Assembly: GCF_000620785.1 (NCBI RefSeq)
Contig: NZ_JIAI01000005.1
Span: forward strand, 248,001-312,000
Reading direction: 5' to 3'
Length of the DNA stretch: 64,000 bases
Source of the DNA: Actinospineispora acaciae DSM 45401
Lineage (GTDB): Bacteria; Actinomycetota; Actinomycetes; Mycobacteriales; Pseudonocardiaceae
The notes under the pieces: generated by a model
The model's input: the letters and a program-made list of their open reading frames with translations, nothing else
What the model was told of the DNA's origin: nothing
The model's database searches: none
Shown here: positions 39,087-47,363 of the stretch, one piece after another
Numbering within the stretch: position 1 is the stretch's first letter
How the letters are laid out: every line of letters begins with the position of its first letter
Translations under genes and position numbers: made by a program

Positions 39087-40540
39087 GGCGCGGTCAGGTC
39101 CTCCCGCTGCGCGAACCGGGCCAGCCGGGGCACGGCCGCCACGGCCAGGATGCCCAGCAGGATCCAGCCGCCGGCCACGATCGGGAACGCGGCGGCGGCC
39201 CCCTCCGGGTAGGGCACCACGTTCGCGTACACGGTGTAGCCGAGCACCACCAGCGCGGCGAGCGGGATCACCAGCTCCCAGCGGCGCACCGTCAGCGGCG
39301 GGGTGAAGAACAGCAGCCGGATCGCCCCGAGCGTGGTCACCAGGTACACCACCAGCAGGATCAGCGTGCCGATCGTGCCGCTGGCCAGGAACACGTCCAT
39401 CGCCGAGGCCCGCAGCCCCAGCGCCCCGGCGGCGACGATCCCGTACATCGCCAGCACCACGACGACCGCCGCGAGCGCCGGCGTGCCCTGCCGGGACACC
39501 CCGCCGAGCCCGCGCGAACCGGCCGCGTCCCGGCTCAGCGCGAACAGCAGCCGCGACCCGCCCACCGCGCAGGCCAGCGCGCAGCCGAACGCGCTGACCG
39601 CCGCGCCCAGCGAGATCAGGTCGCCCACCCACGGGCCGACGTACCGGGTGCCCAGGTCGCCGAGCAGCGAGGGGGACGAGGTGAACGCCGCGACCCCGTC
39701 GGCGTCCGCGCCGAACCCCATCACCTCGACGGCGGTGACGAACACGAAGTAGAGGCCGCCGAAGATCGCCGTGCCCAGGATCGCGCGCGGGATGTCCCGG
39801 CGGGGCTCCCGGGCCTCCTCGCCCAGCGTCGCGGACGCCTCGAACCCGGCGAACGACAGGAACCCGAACACCGCGCCCAGGAACACCGCGGACACCTCGG
39901 TGCCCGGCGACAGGGTGAACACGCTCCAGGTCGCGGGCAGCCCCTCCGGCGCGGTGCCGGCGATGAGCCTGGCCAGCACGGCCACCGACACCACCAGGAT
40001 CAGCGCCACCGTGATCCCCTCCACGGACAGCAGCACCCGGGTGCCGCCGCGCACCGGGATCACCGTGAGCAGCCACACCAGCACCAGCGCCAGCCCGCTG
40101 ATCAGGAACGGCGCCCAGTCCGGCGGCTGCGCCCAGAGCCCCACCTGTTGCAGGAACGCGGTGCCGAAGATGCCGCACGCGGTGGACGTCACGACCCCGT
40201 AGAAGCAGTACGTGCCCATCAGCGACCAGCCGGCCACGGTGCCCGCCCGCGCGCCGAGGGTGGCCGCAACGAACGCGTACACCGAGCCGGCGTGGTGGAA
40301 CCGCTGGCACAGCCGGACGAACACGTACGCCACCAGCAGCACCCCGACGGTGGCGATCAGGAACGCCAGCGGCACCGCCCGTCCCACCGCCTTGGCTGTG
40401 CCCTGCGGGTTGATGTTGGCGGCCATGCTCGGGGCCATCAGCGCGATGGACAGCCCCACCGCCTGCCAGACGTTCAGCCCCCGGCGAAGGCGCGGCGTGA
40501 CGGTGGCGGGTGTGGCGGCGTCGGGATCGGACACGGCCAT
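39083..40540 (-). CDS. APC-superfamily amino acid/polyamine permease
   Basis: 485 residues with about twelve membrane helices. LNVWQAVGLSIALMAPSMA is the unwound first helix of APC transporters; SVYAFVAATLGARAGTVAGW and VFGFLSFAGFEASATLGEEA (helix 6 with the GFE motif) are typical of the amino acid/amine branch. Start ATG 40540 has GAGGAGG 7 nt upstream. It is divergent from a glutamine-synthetase-like gene, with a 21-bp-spaced direct repeat between them, so uptake and gamma-glutamylation are probably co-regulated. Substrate likely an amine or polyamine by context. Confidence 0.88.
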   Translation of the reverse strand: MAVSDPDAATPATVTPRLRRGLNVWQAVGLSIALMAPSMAANINPQGTAKAVGRAVPLAFLIATVGVLLVAYVFVRLCQRFHHAGSVYAFVAATLGARAGTVAGWSLMGTYCFYGVVTSTACGIFGTAFLQQVGLWAQPPDWAPFLISGLALVLVWLLTVIPVRGGTRVLLSVEGITVALILVVSVAVLARLIAGTAPEGLPATWSVFTLSPGTEVSAVFLGAVFGFLSFAGFEASATLGEEAREPRRDIPRAILGTAIFGGLYFVFVTAVEVMGFGADADGVAAFTSSPSLLGDLGTRYVGPWVGDLISLGAAVSAFGCALACAVGGSRLLFALSRDAAGSRGLGGVSRQGTPALAAVVVVLAMYGIVAAGALGLRASAMDVFLASGTIGTLILLVVYLVTTLGAIRLLFFTPPLTVRRWELVIPLAALVVLGYTVYANVVPYPEGAAAAFPIVAGGWILLGILAVAAVPRLARFAQREDLTAP

Positions 40541-40569
40541 CGCGGACCTCCTCGCCACCCCGCTCGCCG

Positions 40570-40604
40570 ATGCGGTAAGAGCATGGGCACATGCGGTGAG
40601 AGCA
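40570..40604. promoter_or_regulatory. 21-bp-spaced direct repeat operator between permease and GS-like gene
   Basis: ATGCGGTAAGAGCA (40570-40583) and ATGCGGTGAGAGCA (40591-40604) differ at one base and sit two helical turns apart; TATCTT (40606-40611) follows as a possible -10. The layout suits a dimeric activator or repressor. No regulator gene is next to it. Confidence 0.6.
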
Positions 40605-40643
40605 GTATCTTTCCGGCGGCCGGTTCGGGCAAGATGTCGCGGC

Positions 40644-42020
40644 GTGGACGATCAGGAACGCACCGAGCGGACGGCCAGGGGACATCGGATCGCCGAGTCG
40701 CTGGCCGAGCGGGACGTCAACGCCGTCGCGGTGACCTTCGTGGACACCAGCGGCATCGCCAGGGTGAAGGGCGTGCCGACCGGGGCGTTCGAGCGGGCCG
40801 CCGGTTGGGGCGTCGGCGCCACGCCGGTGTTCGACGCCTTCGGCGCGGACGACTCGATCGCGAGTACGCCCGTGGCCAACCCCGCCGGTGACCTGCGGCT
40901 GCTGCCCGACCTGGACCGGGTGGTGCCGCTGGCCGCGCAACCCGGCTGGGCCTGGGCGCCGGCGGACCGGCTGACCCAGGACGGCGCCGCGCATCCCGGC
41001 TGCACCCGCCAGCTCGCCTCCCGCATGGTGGACCGGATGGCCGAGCACGGGCTGACCGCGCGCTCGGCGTTCGAGGTGGAGTGGATCGTCTACGCGGGCG
41101 GCAACCCGGACGACCCGGTGCCGGCCGTCGCCGGGCCCGCCTACGGCATGACCAGGCTGATCGAGGTCTCCGACTACACCGTGGACCTGCTGCGGGCGCT
41201 GGCCGGGCAGGGCGTGGACGTGCTGCAACTGCACCCGGAGTACTCGCCGGGGCAGTTCGAGCTGTCCGTGGCCGCCGAGTCCCCGGTGGCCGCCGCCGAC
41301 ACGGCGGTGCTGGTACGGACCACGATCCGGGCGGTGGCCGCGCGCCACGGGCTGGCCGTGTCGTTCGCGCCGGCCGTGTTCCCCGGCGGGGTGGGCAACG
41401 GCGGTCACCTGCACCTGTCGTTCGCGCGCGACGGGCGCAACCTGTTCGCCGGCGGTGACCGGCGGTTCGGCCTGACCGAGGACGCCGAGGCGTTCATGGC
41501 CGGCGTGCTGGCGAGGTTGCCCGCGCTGCTGGCCGTGGGCGCGCCGAGCGTGGCCAGCTACCTGCGGCTGCTGCCCTCGCACTGGGCCGGCACGTTCGCC
41601 TGCTGGGGGCTGGAGAACCGGGAGGCCGCCGTGCGGCTGGTCACCGGCTCGGTCGGTGAGCACGACACGGCGGCCAACGTCGAGGTCAAGTGCATCGACC
41701 AGAGCGCGAACCCGTACCTGCTGACGGCGGCGGTGCTGGCCGCCGGGCTGGCCGGCCTGGAGGAGCGCGCGGTGCTGCCCGAGCCGGTGCAGCAGGACCC
41801 GGCGGCGCTGTCCGAGGGCGAGCGGGTCGAGCGCGGCGTGACCCGGCTGCCCACCGCGCTGGCCGACTCGCTGGCCGCGTTCGCCGCCGAGCCCACGCTG
41901 ACCGGCGCGTTCGGACCCGAGCTGACCGAGACGCTGCTGGCCGTGCGCCAAGCCGAGATCGACAAGTTCGCCGGGGCCAGCCCGGAGAAGATCATCGCGG
42001 CCACCCGCTGGAGGTACTGA
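40644..42020 (+). CDS. Glutamine-synthetase-family gamma-glutamyl ligase (GlnA-like)
   Basis: 458 residues, GS fold: beta-grasp N-terminus with VAVTFVDTSGIARVKGVP, catalytic core with FEVEWIVY, HPEYSPGQFELS (metal-binding Glu residues), GNGGHLHLSF (ATP/His), and WGLENREAAVRL with NVEVKCIDQSANPYL. It differs from true GlnA and matches the group that gamma-glutamylates amines or polyamines (GlnA3/PuuA/IpuC type). The next gene is an amidohydrolase starting 2 nt after its stop; the two domains are fused in fungal FluG. GTG 40644 is chosen as the first start giving the complete N-domain. Confidence 0.85.
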   Translation: MDDQERTERTARGHRIAESLAERDVNAVAVTFVDTSGIARVKGVPTGAFERAAGWGVGATPVFDAFGADDSIASTPVANPAGDLRLLPDLDRVVPLAAQPGWAWAPADRLTQDGAAHPGCTRQLASRMVDRMAEHGLTARSAFEVEWIVYAGGNPDDPVPAVAGPAYGMTRLIEVSDYTVDLLRALAGQGVDVLQLHPEYSPGQFELSVAAESPVAAADTAVLVRTTIRAVAARHGLAVSFAPAVFPGGVGNGGHLHLSFARDGRNLFAGGDRRFGLTEDAEAFMAGVLARLPALLAVGAPSVASYLRLLPSHWAGTFACWGLENREAAVRLVTGSVGEHDTAANVEVKCIDQSANPYLLTAAVLAAGLAGLEERAVLPEPVQQDPAALSEGERVERGVTRLPTALADSLAAFAAEPTLTGAFGPELTETLLAVRQAEIDKFAGASPEKIIAATRWRY

Positions 42021-42022
42021 CT

Positions 42023-43144
42023 GTGAGCTGGACGGACGAGCTCACGCTCGTTGATCACCACTGCCACAGCGTGGTCGGCGGGCCGCTGGACGCGGCCGGG
42101 TTCGGCGCGCTGCTCACCGAGGCACCGGCCCCGGCTCCGGGCGCGGACCCGTTCGACTCCATGCTCGGCCTGGCGATACGCCGGGAGTGCGCGCCGGTGC
42201 TGGACCTGCCGGCGCACGCCCCCGCCGCCGACTACCTGGCCCGGCGCGCCGAGCTGGGCGCCGAGGAGTCGACCCGCCGGCTGATGGCCGCGTCCGGCAC
42301 CTCGGCGCTGCTGGTCGACCACGGTTTCCGGGGCGGCGATCTGCTGGAGCTGGACGCGTTCTCCGCCGCCGCCGGTGCCCCGGTGGCCGAGGTGATGCGG
42401 CTGGAGTCGGTCGCGGAGGAGGTGGCCGCCGGGCTCGGGCCGGCCGATGCGGGCGACTACCCGGAGGCGCTGGCCGCCGAGCTGGCCCGCCGCGCCGAGA
42501 CGGCGGTGGGCTGCAAGTCGATCCTGGCCTACCGGCACGGGTTCGACGTCGACCCGGCGCGGCCCTCGCCGGCCGAGGTGGCGGTGGCCGCCGAGCGCTG
42601 GCTGTCCTCCGACCGTGAACCGAGGCTGGCCGACCCGGTGCTGCTGCGGCACGCGCTGTGGTGCGGCGTGGACACCGGGCTGCCCGTCCAGCTGCACACC
42701 GGCTTCGGCGACCCCGACGAGGACCTGCACCGGGCCAACCCGGCGCTGCTGGCCGCGTTCTGCCGGGCCACCGAGCCCATCGGCACCCCGATCGTGCTGC
42801 TGCACTGCTACCCGTACCAGCGCGAGGCCGCCTGGCTGGCGCAGGTGTTCGCGCACGTCTACTTCGACGTCGGCCTGGCGTCCACGTACGTGGGCTTCCG
42901 GGCCACCGAGCTGCTGGCCGAGGCGCTGGAGCTGGCGCCGTTCGGCAAGCTGCTCTACTCCTCGGACGCGTTCGGGCTGCCGGAGCTGTACCTGGTGGCG
43001 GCGCGGGCGTTTCGGCGCTCGGTGCACGAGGTGCTCGGCGGCTGGGTCCGTACCGGAGAGGCCGCCGAGGCCGACGCCCGCCGGGTCGCCGCGATGATCG
43101 CCGGCGAGAACGCCCGCCGCCTGTACGGGCTGGCGACTACTTGA
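42023..43144 (+). CDS. Amidohydrolase-2 family metal-dependent hydrolase (FluG N-domain-like)
   Basis: 373 residues, TIM-barrel amidohydrolase: the first metal motif reads LVDHHCHSVVGG at the N-terminus, followed by VDHGF, CKSILAYRHGFD, VQLHTGFGDPD, VLLHCYPYQREAAWL and SSDAFGLPELYLVAARA with the closing Asp. The GTG start has GGAGG 9 nt upstream. It sits directly behind the GS-like gene; the pair mirrors the FluG architecture and likely removes or processes a gamma-glutamyl intermediate. Overlaps the convergent SDR by 8 nt at the 3' end. Confidence 0.85.
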   Translation: MSWTDELTLVDHHCHSVVGGPLDAAGFGALLTEAPAPAPGADPFDSMLGLAIRRECAPVLDLPAHAPAADYLARRAELGAEESTRRLMAASGTSALLVDHGFRGGDLLELDAFSAAAGAPVAEVMRLESVAEEVAAGLGPADAGDYPEALAAELARRAETAVGCKSILAYRHGFDVDPARPSPAEVAVAAERWLSSDREPRLADPVLLRHALWCGVDTGLPVQLHTGFGDPDEDLHRANPALLAAFCRATEPIGTPIVLLHCYPYQREAAWLAQVFAHVYFDVGLASTYVGFRATELLAEALELAPFGKLLYSSDAFGLPELYLVAARAFRRSVHEVLGGWVRTGEAAEADARRVAAMIAGENARRLYGLATT

Positions 43145-43958
43145 CCAGGAACCCGGCGTCCACCGGCAGCGCCACCCCGGTGACGTAGCGCGCCTCGTCG
43201 GAGACCAGCCAGGCGATCGCGTTGCTCACGTCCTCGGCCTCGATGACCGGCACGTCGAGCAGGTTGCCCATGTCCGGGCCGTCCTTGGGCAACGACGCCA
43301 AGAACTGCTGGATCGCGTCGTTGTCGATCATCGGGGTGTTCACGCCCGTCGGGTGTACGGAGTTGACCCTGATGTTGTGCGGCGCCAGCCAGTTCGCCCA
43401 GCTGCGGGTCAGCCCGACCAGCGCGTGCTTGGCGGCCGTGTAGCCGTCCGCGCCCGCGTTGCCGGCGCCGCCGCGCCCGGACAGCGCCATCACCGAGCCG
43501 GTCAGCACGATCGAGCCACCCCGGCCCTGCTCGATCATGATCGGCGCGGCGACGTGCACGGTGTTCCACACCCCGACCAGGTTGATGTCCAGCACGTCCC
43601 GGAACGCGGTCGGCGCCGGCACCTCCGGGTCGATCATGCCGATGCCGGCGTTGGCCAGCACGATGTCCACCCCGCCGAGCGTGTTCACCCCGTCCGTGAC
43701 CGCCGCGCGCACCGCGTCCAGGTCGCGCACGTCCGCCTCGGCCGTCACCATCCGCCGGCCCAGCGCCTCCACCTCGGACGCCGTCTCGGCCAGCTCCGCC
43801 CCGGTGGCCAGCGGATAGGCCACGGTGTCGATGTCGCGGCCGATGTCCAGCCCGATCACGTCGGCGCCCTCGCGCGCCAGCCGCACCGCATGGCTGCGCC
43901 CCTGGCCGCGCGCCGCGCCGGTGATCAGCGTGACCTTCCCCTCCAGCCGTCCACCCAT
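43137..43958 (-). CDS. Short-chain dehydrogenase, mycofactocin-coupled type
   Basis: 273 residues. VTLITGAARGQGRSHAVRLA is the fingerprint of the mycofactocin-coupled SDR subfamily, which keeps its NAD cofactor bound and passes electrons to mycofactocin; also LANAGIG, the catalytic Ser in VLTGSVMALSGRGG and Tyr-Lys in GYTAAKHALVGL, and insertions that enlarge the cofactor pocket. Probably an alcohol dehydrogenase. The mycofactocin biosynthesis genes are not in the window. TAAGGT lies 7 nt before ATG 43958. Upstream gene is divergent. Confidence 0.87.
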   Translation of the reverse strand: MGGRLEGKVTLITGAARGQGRSHAVRLAREGADVIGLDIGRDIDTVAYPLATGAELAETASEVEALGRRMVTAEADVRDLDAVRAAVTDGVNTLGGVDIVLANAGIGMIDPEVPAPTAFRDVLDINLVGVWNTVHVAAPIMIEQGRGGSIVLTGSVMALSGRGGAGNAGADGYTAAKHALVGLTRSWANWLAPHNIRVNSVHPTGVNTPMIDNDAIQQFLASLPKDGPDMGNLLDVPVIEAEDVSNAIAWLVSDEARYVTGVALPVDAGFLVK

Positions 43959-43965
43959 GCCGCCG

Positions 43966-43971
43966 ACCTTA
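43966..43971 (-). promoter_or_regulatory. Putative -10 element (TAAGGT) of the SDR gene
   Basis: Minus-strand TAAGGT ends 7 nt before ATG 43958. Confidence 0.45.
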
Positions 43972-44027
43972 CGGGTCACCGATGTGCCGTCCCACTCAAT
44001 CCGGGCGCGCCCGCCGGCCGGACGCCG

Positions 44028-44033
44028 TAGTGT
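44028..44033 (+). promoter_or_regulatory. Putative -10 element (TAGTGT) of the 44041 gene
   Basis: TAGTGT ends 7 nt before GTG 44041. Confidence 0.45.
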
Positions 44034-44040
44034 CGCGAGC

Positions 44041-44676
44041 GTGGCCGCCATCGGGCGTACGACCTCGAACGAGATCACTTCCGACCACGAACTCACCGAG
44101 CTGCTCGGGGTGCCGATACCCCGGGTTGCGAACAAGGCGCGCACCAGCCTGCACCCGATCCAGCGGGACTGGATCGCCCACTCGCCGTTCTGCCTGGTCG
44201 CGACCAGCGCGGCGGACGGGAGCTGCGACGTCTCTCCGAAGGGCGACCCGCCAGGGTTCACCAGGGTGCTCGATCCGACCCTGCTGGCGGTGCCGGAACG
44301 CAAGGGCAACCGCCGCGCGGACGGCTTCCGCAACATCCTGTCCAACCCGCACGTCGGCCTGATCTTCTTCGTGCCGGGCCGCACCGACACGCTGCGGGTG
44401 AACGGGCGCGCCCGGCTGGTCCGCGACGCCCCGTACTTCGACGACATGGCGGTGCGCGGCACGCGGCCGGTGCTGGCCATGGAGGTCGACGTGGACCAGG
44501 CGTTCTTCCACTGCGGGAAGGCGTTCCTGCGCTCCGAGCTGTGGCGCGCGGAGAGCTGGCGGCCGGACGACGTGCCGTCCCGAGCGGTGATCGCCAAGGC
44601 GCTGGAGCGGCCGGACGACCCGCTCGAGGAGCTGGAGGAGTACTACGGCCCGGCGTACGCGGCCAACCTCTACTAG
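44041..44676 (+). CDS. Pyridoxamine 5'-phosphate oxidase-fold flavin protein
   Basis: 211 residues. HPIQRDWIAHSPFCLVATSA, CDVSPKGDPPGFTRVLD and NILSNPHVGLIFFVPG with VNGRARLV make up the split beta-barrel of the PPOX/FDR superfamily; the form resembles the DR2398/MSMEG_1061-type group that binds FMN or F420. The C-terminal AFFHCGKAFLRSELW is also typical. Likely a flavin- or deazaflavin-dependent reductase; cofactor cannot be decided by eye. GTG start follows TAGTGT by 7 nt. Confidence 0.83.
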   Translation: MAAIGRTTSNEITSDHELTELLGVPIPRVANKARTSLHPIQRDWIAHSPFCLVATSAADGSCDVSPKGDPPGFTRVLDPTLLAVPERKGNRRADGFRNILSNPHVGLIFFVPGRTDTLRVNGRARLVRDAPYFDDMAVRGTRPVLAMEVDVDQAFFHCGKAFLRSELWRAESWRPDDVPSRAVIAKALERPDDPLEELEEYYGPAYAANLY

Positions 44677-44683
44677 GCCTGTA

Positions 44684-45493
44684 CTAACGGAACGACACGG
44701 CGGCGAGCGTCTTGTCGTCGTGCTGCTTGGCGCGCGGGAGCAGCCGGCCGTCCGGGTCCTTGTCGCGCTCCCAGGCGTGGCAGCGGTCCAGCAGCCGGCG
44801 CAGCCCGTCGGCGTCCAGCGCCGCGATGTCCGACCACGACCGGCCGCCGAGGTGGGTGAGCGGGCCGAACGCGCCGTCGGTGGCCAGCACGGCCCAGCGC
44901 GCGTGCGTCCGGGGAACGGCGGTGACCATCGCGCGGTAGGCGGCGTTCGGGTCGGTCTCGGCGATCCAGTAGCCGTGCGCGGTGTTGTGGTAGCGGCGCT
45001 GCGCGGTCTGCAGCTCGCGGAGCAGCTGGCGGTGCTTGGCGTCGTACCCGGTGCCCGCTCGAAGCCGCGCCCGGTACCGCTCGCGCTGCGGCACCGGCAG
45101 CTTGGCCAGCCGGTGGTCGGCCAGCCAGCCGAGCCCGTTGCCGGAGTGGCTGCCCCACCGGACGGTGCTGTCGCCGAGGACCAGCACGTCCAGGGCCTTC
45201 TGCCGCTCGCGCATGATCGCCACGGTGGACGAAGGCGACTCCCCGGAACGCAGGCCGAGGAGGGCCGCCGTGTCCCGGATCGCGGCCGCCAGCGTGCCCC
45301 GCAGGTCGGCCTCGGGCACGGCGGTGAGCAGCTCGGCGATCCGGCGGCCGAGGCGGTCGGCGTAGGCCTGCGCGTCCACCGAGACCGGCACGAAGGCCGT
45401 GGCCCCGTCGAGCACGATCACCGCGTTGCCCGTGACGAAGATGCGATCTGCGCTGTGTACGGGCGACGGGTGCTGGGCGTACTCGACGTGCAC
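44684..45493 (-). CDS. PP2C-like serine/threonine phosphatase domain protein
   Basis: 269 residues. PP2C metal motifs can be traced: VIVLDGATAF (D-G motif), VLATDGAFG (T-D-G motif) and DDKTLAAVSF (final Asp) at the C-terminus, with PSSTVAIMRE in between. Shorter and more divergent than signalling PP2C enzymes; such proteins are sometimes mislabelled integrase. Start GTG 45493 lies 4 nt after the stop of the HTH-sensor gene, so the pair forms a two-gene operon. It might dephosphorylate the partner or a target controlled with it; that is inference. Confidence 0.65.
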   Translation of the reverse strand: MHVEYAQHPSPVHSADRIFVTGNAVIVLDGATAFVPVSVDAQAYADRLGRRIAELLTAVPEADLRGTLAAAIRDTAALLGLRSGESPSSTVAIMRERQKALDVLVLGDSTVRWGSHSGNGLGWLADHRLAKLPVPQRERYRARLRAGTGYDAKHRQLLRELQTAQRRYHNTAHGYWIAETDPNAAYRAMVTAVPRTHARWAVLATDGAFGPLTHLGGRSWSDIAALDADGLRRLLDRCHAWERDKDPDGRLLPRAKQHDDKTLAAVSFR

Positions 45494-45497
45494 CGGG

Positions 45498-46325
45498 TCA
45501 CCAGCGATAAGGACCAGCAAGCCGTTCCACGCTGGTGATCTCCACCCCGTCGTACCTGCAACGCACGGCCATGCTAAACGACGCATCGCCCATCTCGGAC
45601 CACAACTCGGAAAGGTTGGCGTCCAGGTAGTGCGCCATGCCCAGCGAGCCGAAGCTGCAGATGCCGGCGATGTGCACGATCACCCGGTCGCCCTCCCGGT
45701 GCCGCCCGAGGTAGGCGACGTCGCCCGGTTCCGGCGGCTGGTCGCGGGCCGGTGAGCCGTACCGCTGCCTGGCCCGCCGGTCCTCCAGCCACCACCGGCC
45801 GCCGTCCCGCACCATGCCCAGGTGCGGGTCGCTGGCCAGCAGGTTCGCCCCGATCGGCGCCGACTTGGGCCCGCAGATGACCACCACGTCACCGGCCGGC
45901 GGCTCGATCATGTCGGTCCCGATGCTGAACCGGTTGGATGCCAGCGAGTGGGCGGCCAGCGCGGCCTCGACCTGTCCCTGGGCACCCGCGTCCGCCGCGT
46001 CGATGTAGTCCCGCTTGCGGTCGTCCATGCCGTTGCGCAGCGGCACACCGACGGCGACCGGGCCGACCCCGAAGAACGCCCGCTCAGCCGACGGCGCGCC
46101 CGACTTGATCTGCGTGATCCGGCCCTTGCTCACCCCGAGCGCCTTGGCGATCTCGGTGAAGCTCATGCCGCGATCCCGATGCGCCTCCTCGATCGCCACC
46201 CGGCGCAGCCGGGCCAGCTCGATGGCTCGCTGCTGGTACTGCATCAGCAACGTCGATGCGCGCCGACCTCGGCGAATGGGGTCCGGGTCGTGCCGCACCG
46301 CTTCGAAGTCGTCCACCTCGGCCAC
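45498..46325 (-). CDS. Helix-turn-helix protein with C-terminal sensor-like domain
   Basis: 275 residues. The first ~85 residues form a sigma-region-4/XRE-like HTH: ARLRRVAIEEAHRDRGMSFT then IAKALGVSKGRITQIKSG. The rest is a separate alpha/beta domain with VVVICGPKSAPIGANLLASD, RWWLEDRRARQRYGSP, YLGRH and VIVHIAGICSFGSLGMAHYL, which looks like a ligand-binding or nucleotide-related fold but matches no family I can name. GTG start at 46325; the palindrome CTTGATCAAG lies just upstream. Operon with the PP2C-like gene. Confidence 0.7.
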   Translation of the reverse strand: MAEVDDFEAVRHDPDPIRRGRRASTLLMQYQQRAIELARLRRVAIEEAHRDRGMSFTEIAKALGVSKGRITQIKSGAPSAERAFFGVGPVAVGVPLRNGMDDRKRDYIDAADAGAQGQVEAALAAHSLASNRFSIGTDMIEPPAGDVVVICGPKSAPIGANLLASDPHLGMVRDGGRWWLEDRRARQRYGSPARDQPPEPGDVAYLGRHREGDRVIVHIAGICSFGSLGMAHYLDANLSELWSEMGDASFSMAVRCRYDGVEITSVERLAGPYRW

Positions 46326-46344
46326 GGGCCAGAGTTTAGGGAGA

Positions 46345-46354
46345 CTTGATCAAG
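46345..46354. promoter_or_regulatory. 10-bp palindrome upstream of the HTH-sensor gene
   Basis: CTTGATCAAG, 20 nt before the GTG; a candidate autoregulatory operator. The rest of the 223-bp gap to the tRNA shows only a spaced inverted pair (46418-46427 with 46472-46481) that could end tRNA transcription. Confidence 0.35.
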
Positions 46355-46548
46355 GATTTGGGCGAGCCATGCTGGGCCTATCCCCCGAAATCGCTGATGC
46401 GGCACCTGATCGGGTGGCCGACACGCCCCGCCGGCGGCCTCGGTTCCACCCACCCGGGCGACGGGGCGCTCGGCGTGTCGGACGCCCGGTGGATATCTGG
46501 AAGGTGTCGCTCGCGCCCGCGCCGTCCGTACCGGAACGGCTGGCGCTG

Positions 46549-46622
46549 TGGAGCGGATGACGGGAATCGAACCCGCGTTCTCAGCTTGGGAAGCTGACGT
46601 TCTACCATTGAACTACATCCGC
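46549..46622 (-). tRNA. tRNA-Gly (anticodon CCC)
   Basis: Read on the minus strand: acceptor GCGGATG pairs with CATCCGC, D-arm GTTC/GAAC, anticodon stem TCAGC/GCTGA with loop TTCCCAA (anticodon CCC at 46588-46590), T-arm GCGGG TTCGATT CCCGT, discriminator T and an encoded CCA (46549-46551). Decodes GGG. Located beside dcd, the same neighbourhood as a tRNA-Gly in M. tuberculosis. Confidence 0.95.
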
Positions 46623-46696
46623 ATGGTCTCGCGGCTGCCGAGCTTAGCATCCCCTCCGATCACCCCGCCCGGCGCCGGCCGGCGGTGGCGACGGCC

Positions 46697-46702
46697 TAGG
46701 CT
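46697..46702 (+). promoter_or_regulatory. Putative -10 element (TAGGCT) of dcd
   Basis: TAGGCT ends 6 nt before GTG 46709. Confidence 0.5.
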
Positions 46703-46708
46703 GGCCGG

Positions 46709-47290
46709 GTGTTGCTGTCCGACCGTGACCTGCGCAAGGAGCTCGACTCCGGGCGGCTCGTGCTGGACCCGTGGGACGAGGTGATGCTCCAGCCGTCCAG
46801 CATCGACGTGCGGCTGGACCGCTACTTCCGGGTGTTCCAGAACTCCCGGTACACCCACATCGACCCGAGCCAGCGGCAGGACGAGCTGACCACGCCGGTG
46901 GAGCCGGACGGTGACGACCCGTTCGTGCTGCACCCCGGCGAGTTCGTGCTGGGCTCCACGTTCGAGTCCGTCGCGCTGCCCGACGACCTGGCGGGGCGGC
47001 TGGAGGGCAAGTCCAGCCTGGGGCGGCTCGGCCTGCTCACCCACTCCACCGCCGGGTTCATCGACCCCGGGTTCACTGGCCACATCACGCTCGAGCTGTC
47101 CAACGTGGCGAACCTGCCGATCACCCTCTGGCCCGGCATGAAGATCGGCCAACTGTGCCTGTTCCGGCTGTCCAGCCCGGCCGAGCACCCGTACGGCACC
47201 GCCGCCGCCGGCTCCCGCTACCAGAACCAGCGGGGCCCGACCCCGTCCCGCGCCTACCTGAACTTCCAGCGCGCCGACACCCGTCGCTGA
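46709..47290 (+). CDS. dcd: dCTP deaminase (bifunctional dCTP deaminase/dUTPase type)
   Basis: Converts dCTP to dUMP in one go (actinobacterial type) for thymidylate synthesis. 193 residues against 190 in M. tuberculosis. MLLSDRDLRKEL, LQPSSIDVRLDRYFRVF, LEGKSSLGRLGLLTH (nucleotide/active-site loop), AGFIDPGFTGHITLEL and the C-terminal GSRYQNQRGPTPSR are all conserved. GTG start follows TAGGCT by 6 nt. Divergent from the tRNA-Gly gene. Assignment secure. Confidence 0.96.
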   Translation: MLLSDRDLRKELDSGRLVLDPWDEVMLQPSSIDVRLDRYFRVFQNSRYTHIDPSQRQDELTTPVEPDGDDPFVLHPGEFVLGSTFESVALPDDLAGRLEGKSSLGRLGLLTHSTAGFIDPGFTGHITLELSNVANLPITLWPGMKIGQLCLFRLSSPAEHPYGTAAAGSRYQNQRGPTPSRAYLNFQRADTRR

Positions 47291-47325
47291 CCGCTTCGGG
47301 CGGAACTGTCGGACTCGTACTCCAT

Positions 47326-47355
47326 CCTTGGTTCGAACATTAGTTCGAACCAAGG
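47326..47355 (+). promoter_or_regulatory. LexA (SOS) box within a 13-bp inverted repeat upstream of the 47364 gene
   Basis: TCGAAC-ATTA-GTTCGA (47333-47348) is a perfect match to the mycobacterial/actinobacterial SOS box TCGAAC-N4-GTTCGA. The dyad extends to 13-bp arms (47326-47338 and 47343-47355), and the right arm overlaps the AAGGAGG ribosome site (47352-47358), so the message could also form a translation-blocking hairpin. Confidence 0.85.
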
Positions 47356-47363
47356 AGGTTCAC

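Noticed and set aside
44684..45493. Integrase/recombinase gene
   Set aside because: Some databases use that label for this kind of protein, but no tyrosine or serine recombinase motif is present; PP2C metal motifs are.
46418..46481. Spaced 10-bp inverted repeat as a regulatory RNA
   Set aside because: Long GC-rich loop and no conserved features; at most a weak terminator for the tRNA.
46549..46622. Attachment site of an integrated element at the tRNA-Gly gene
   Set aside because: No integrase nearby and no direct repeat of the tRNA 3' end was noticed in the flanks.
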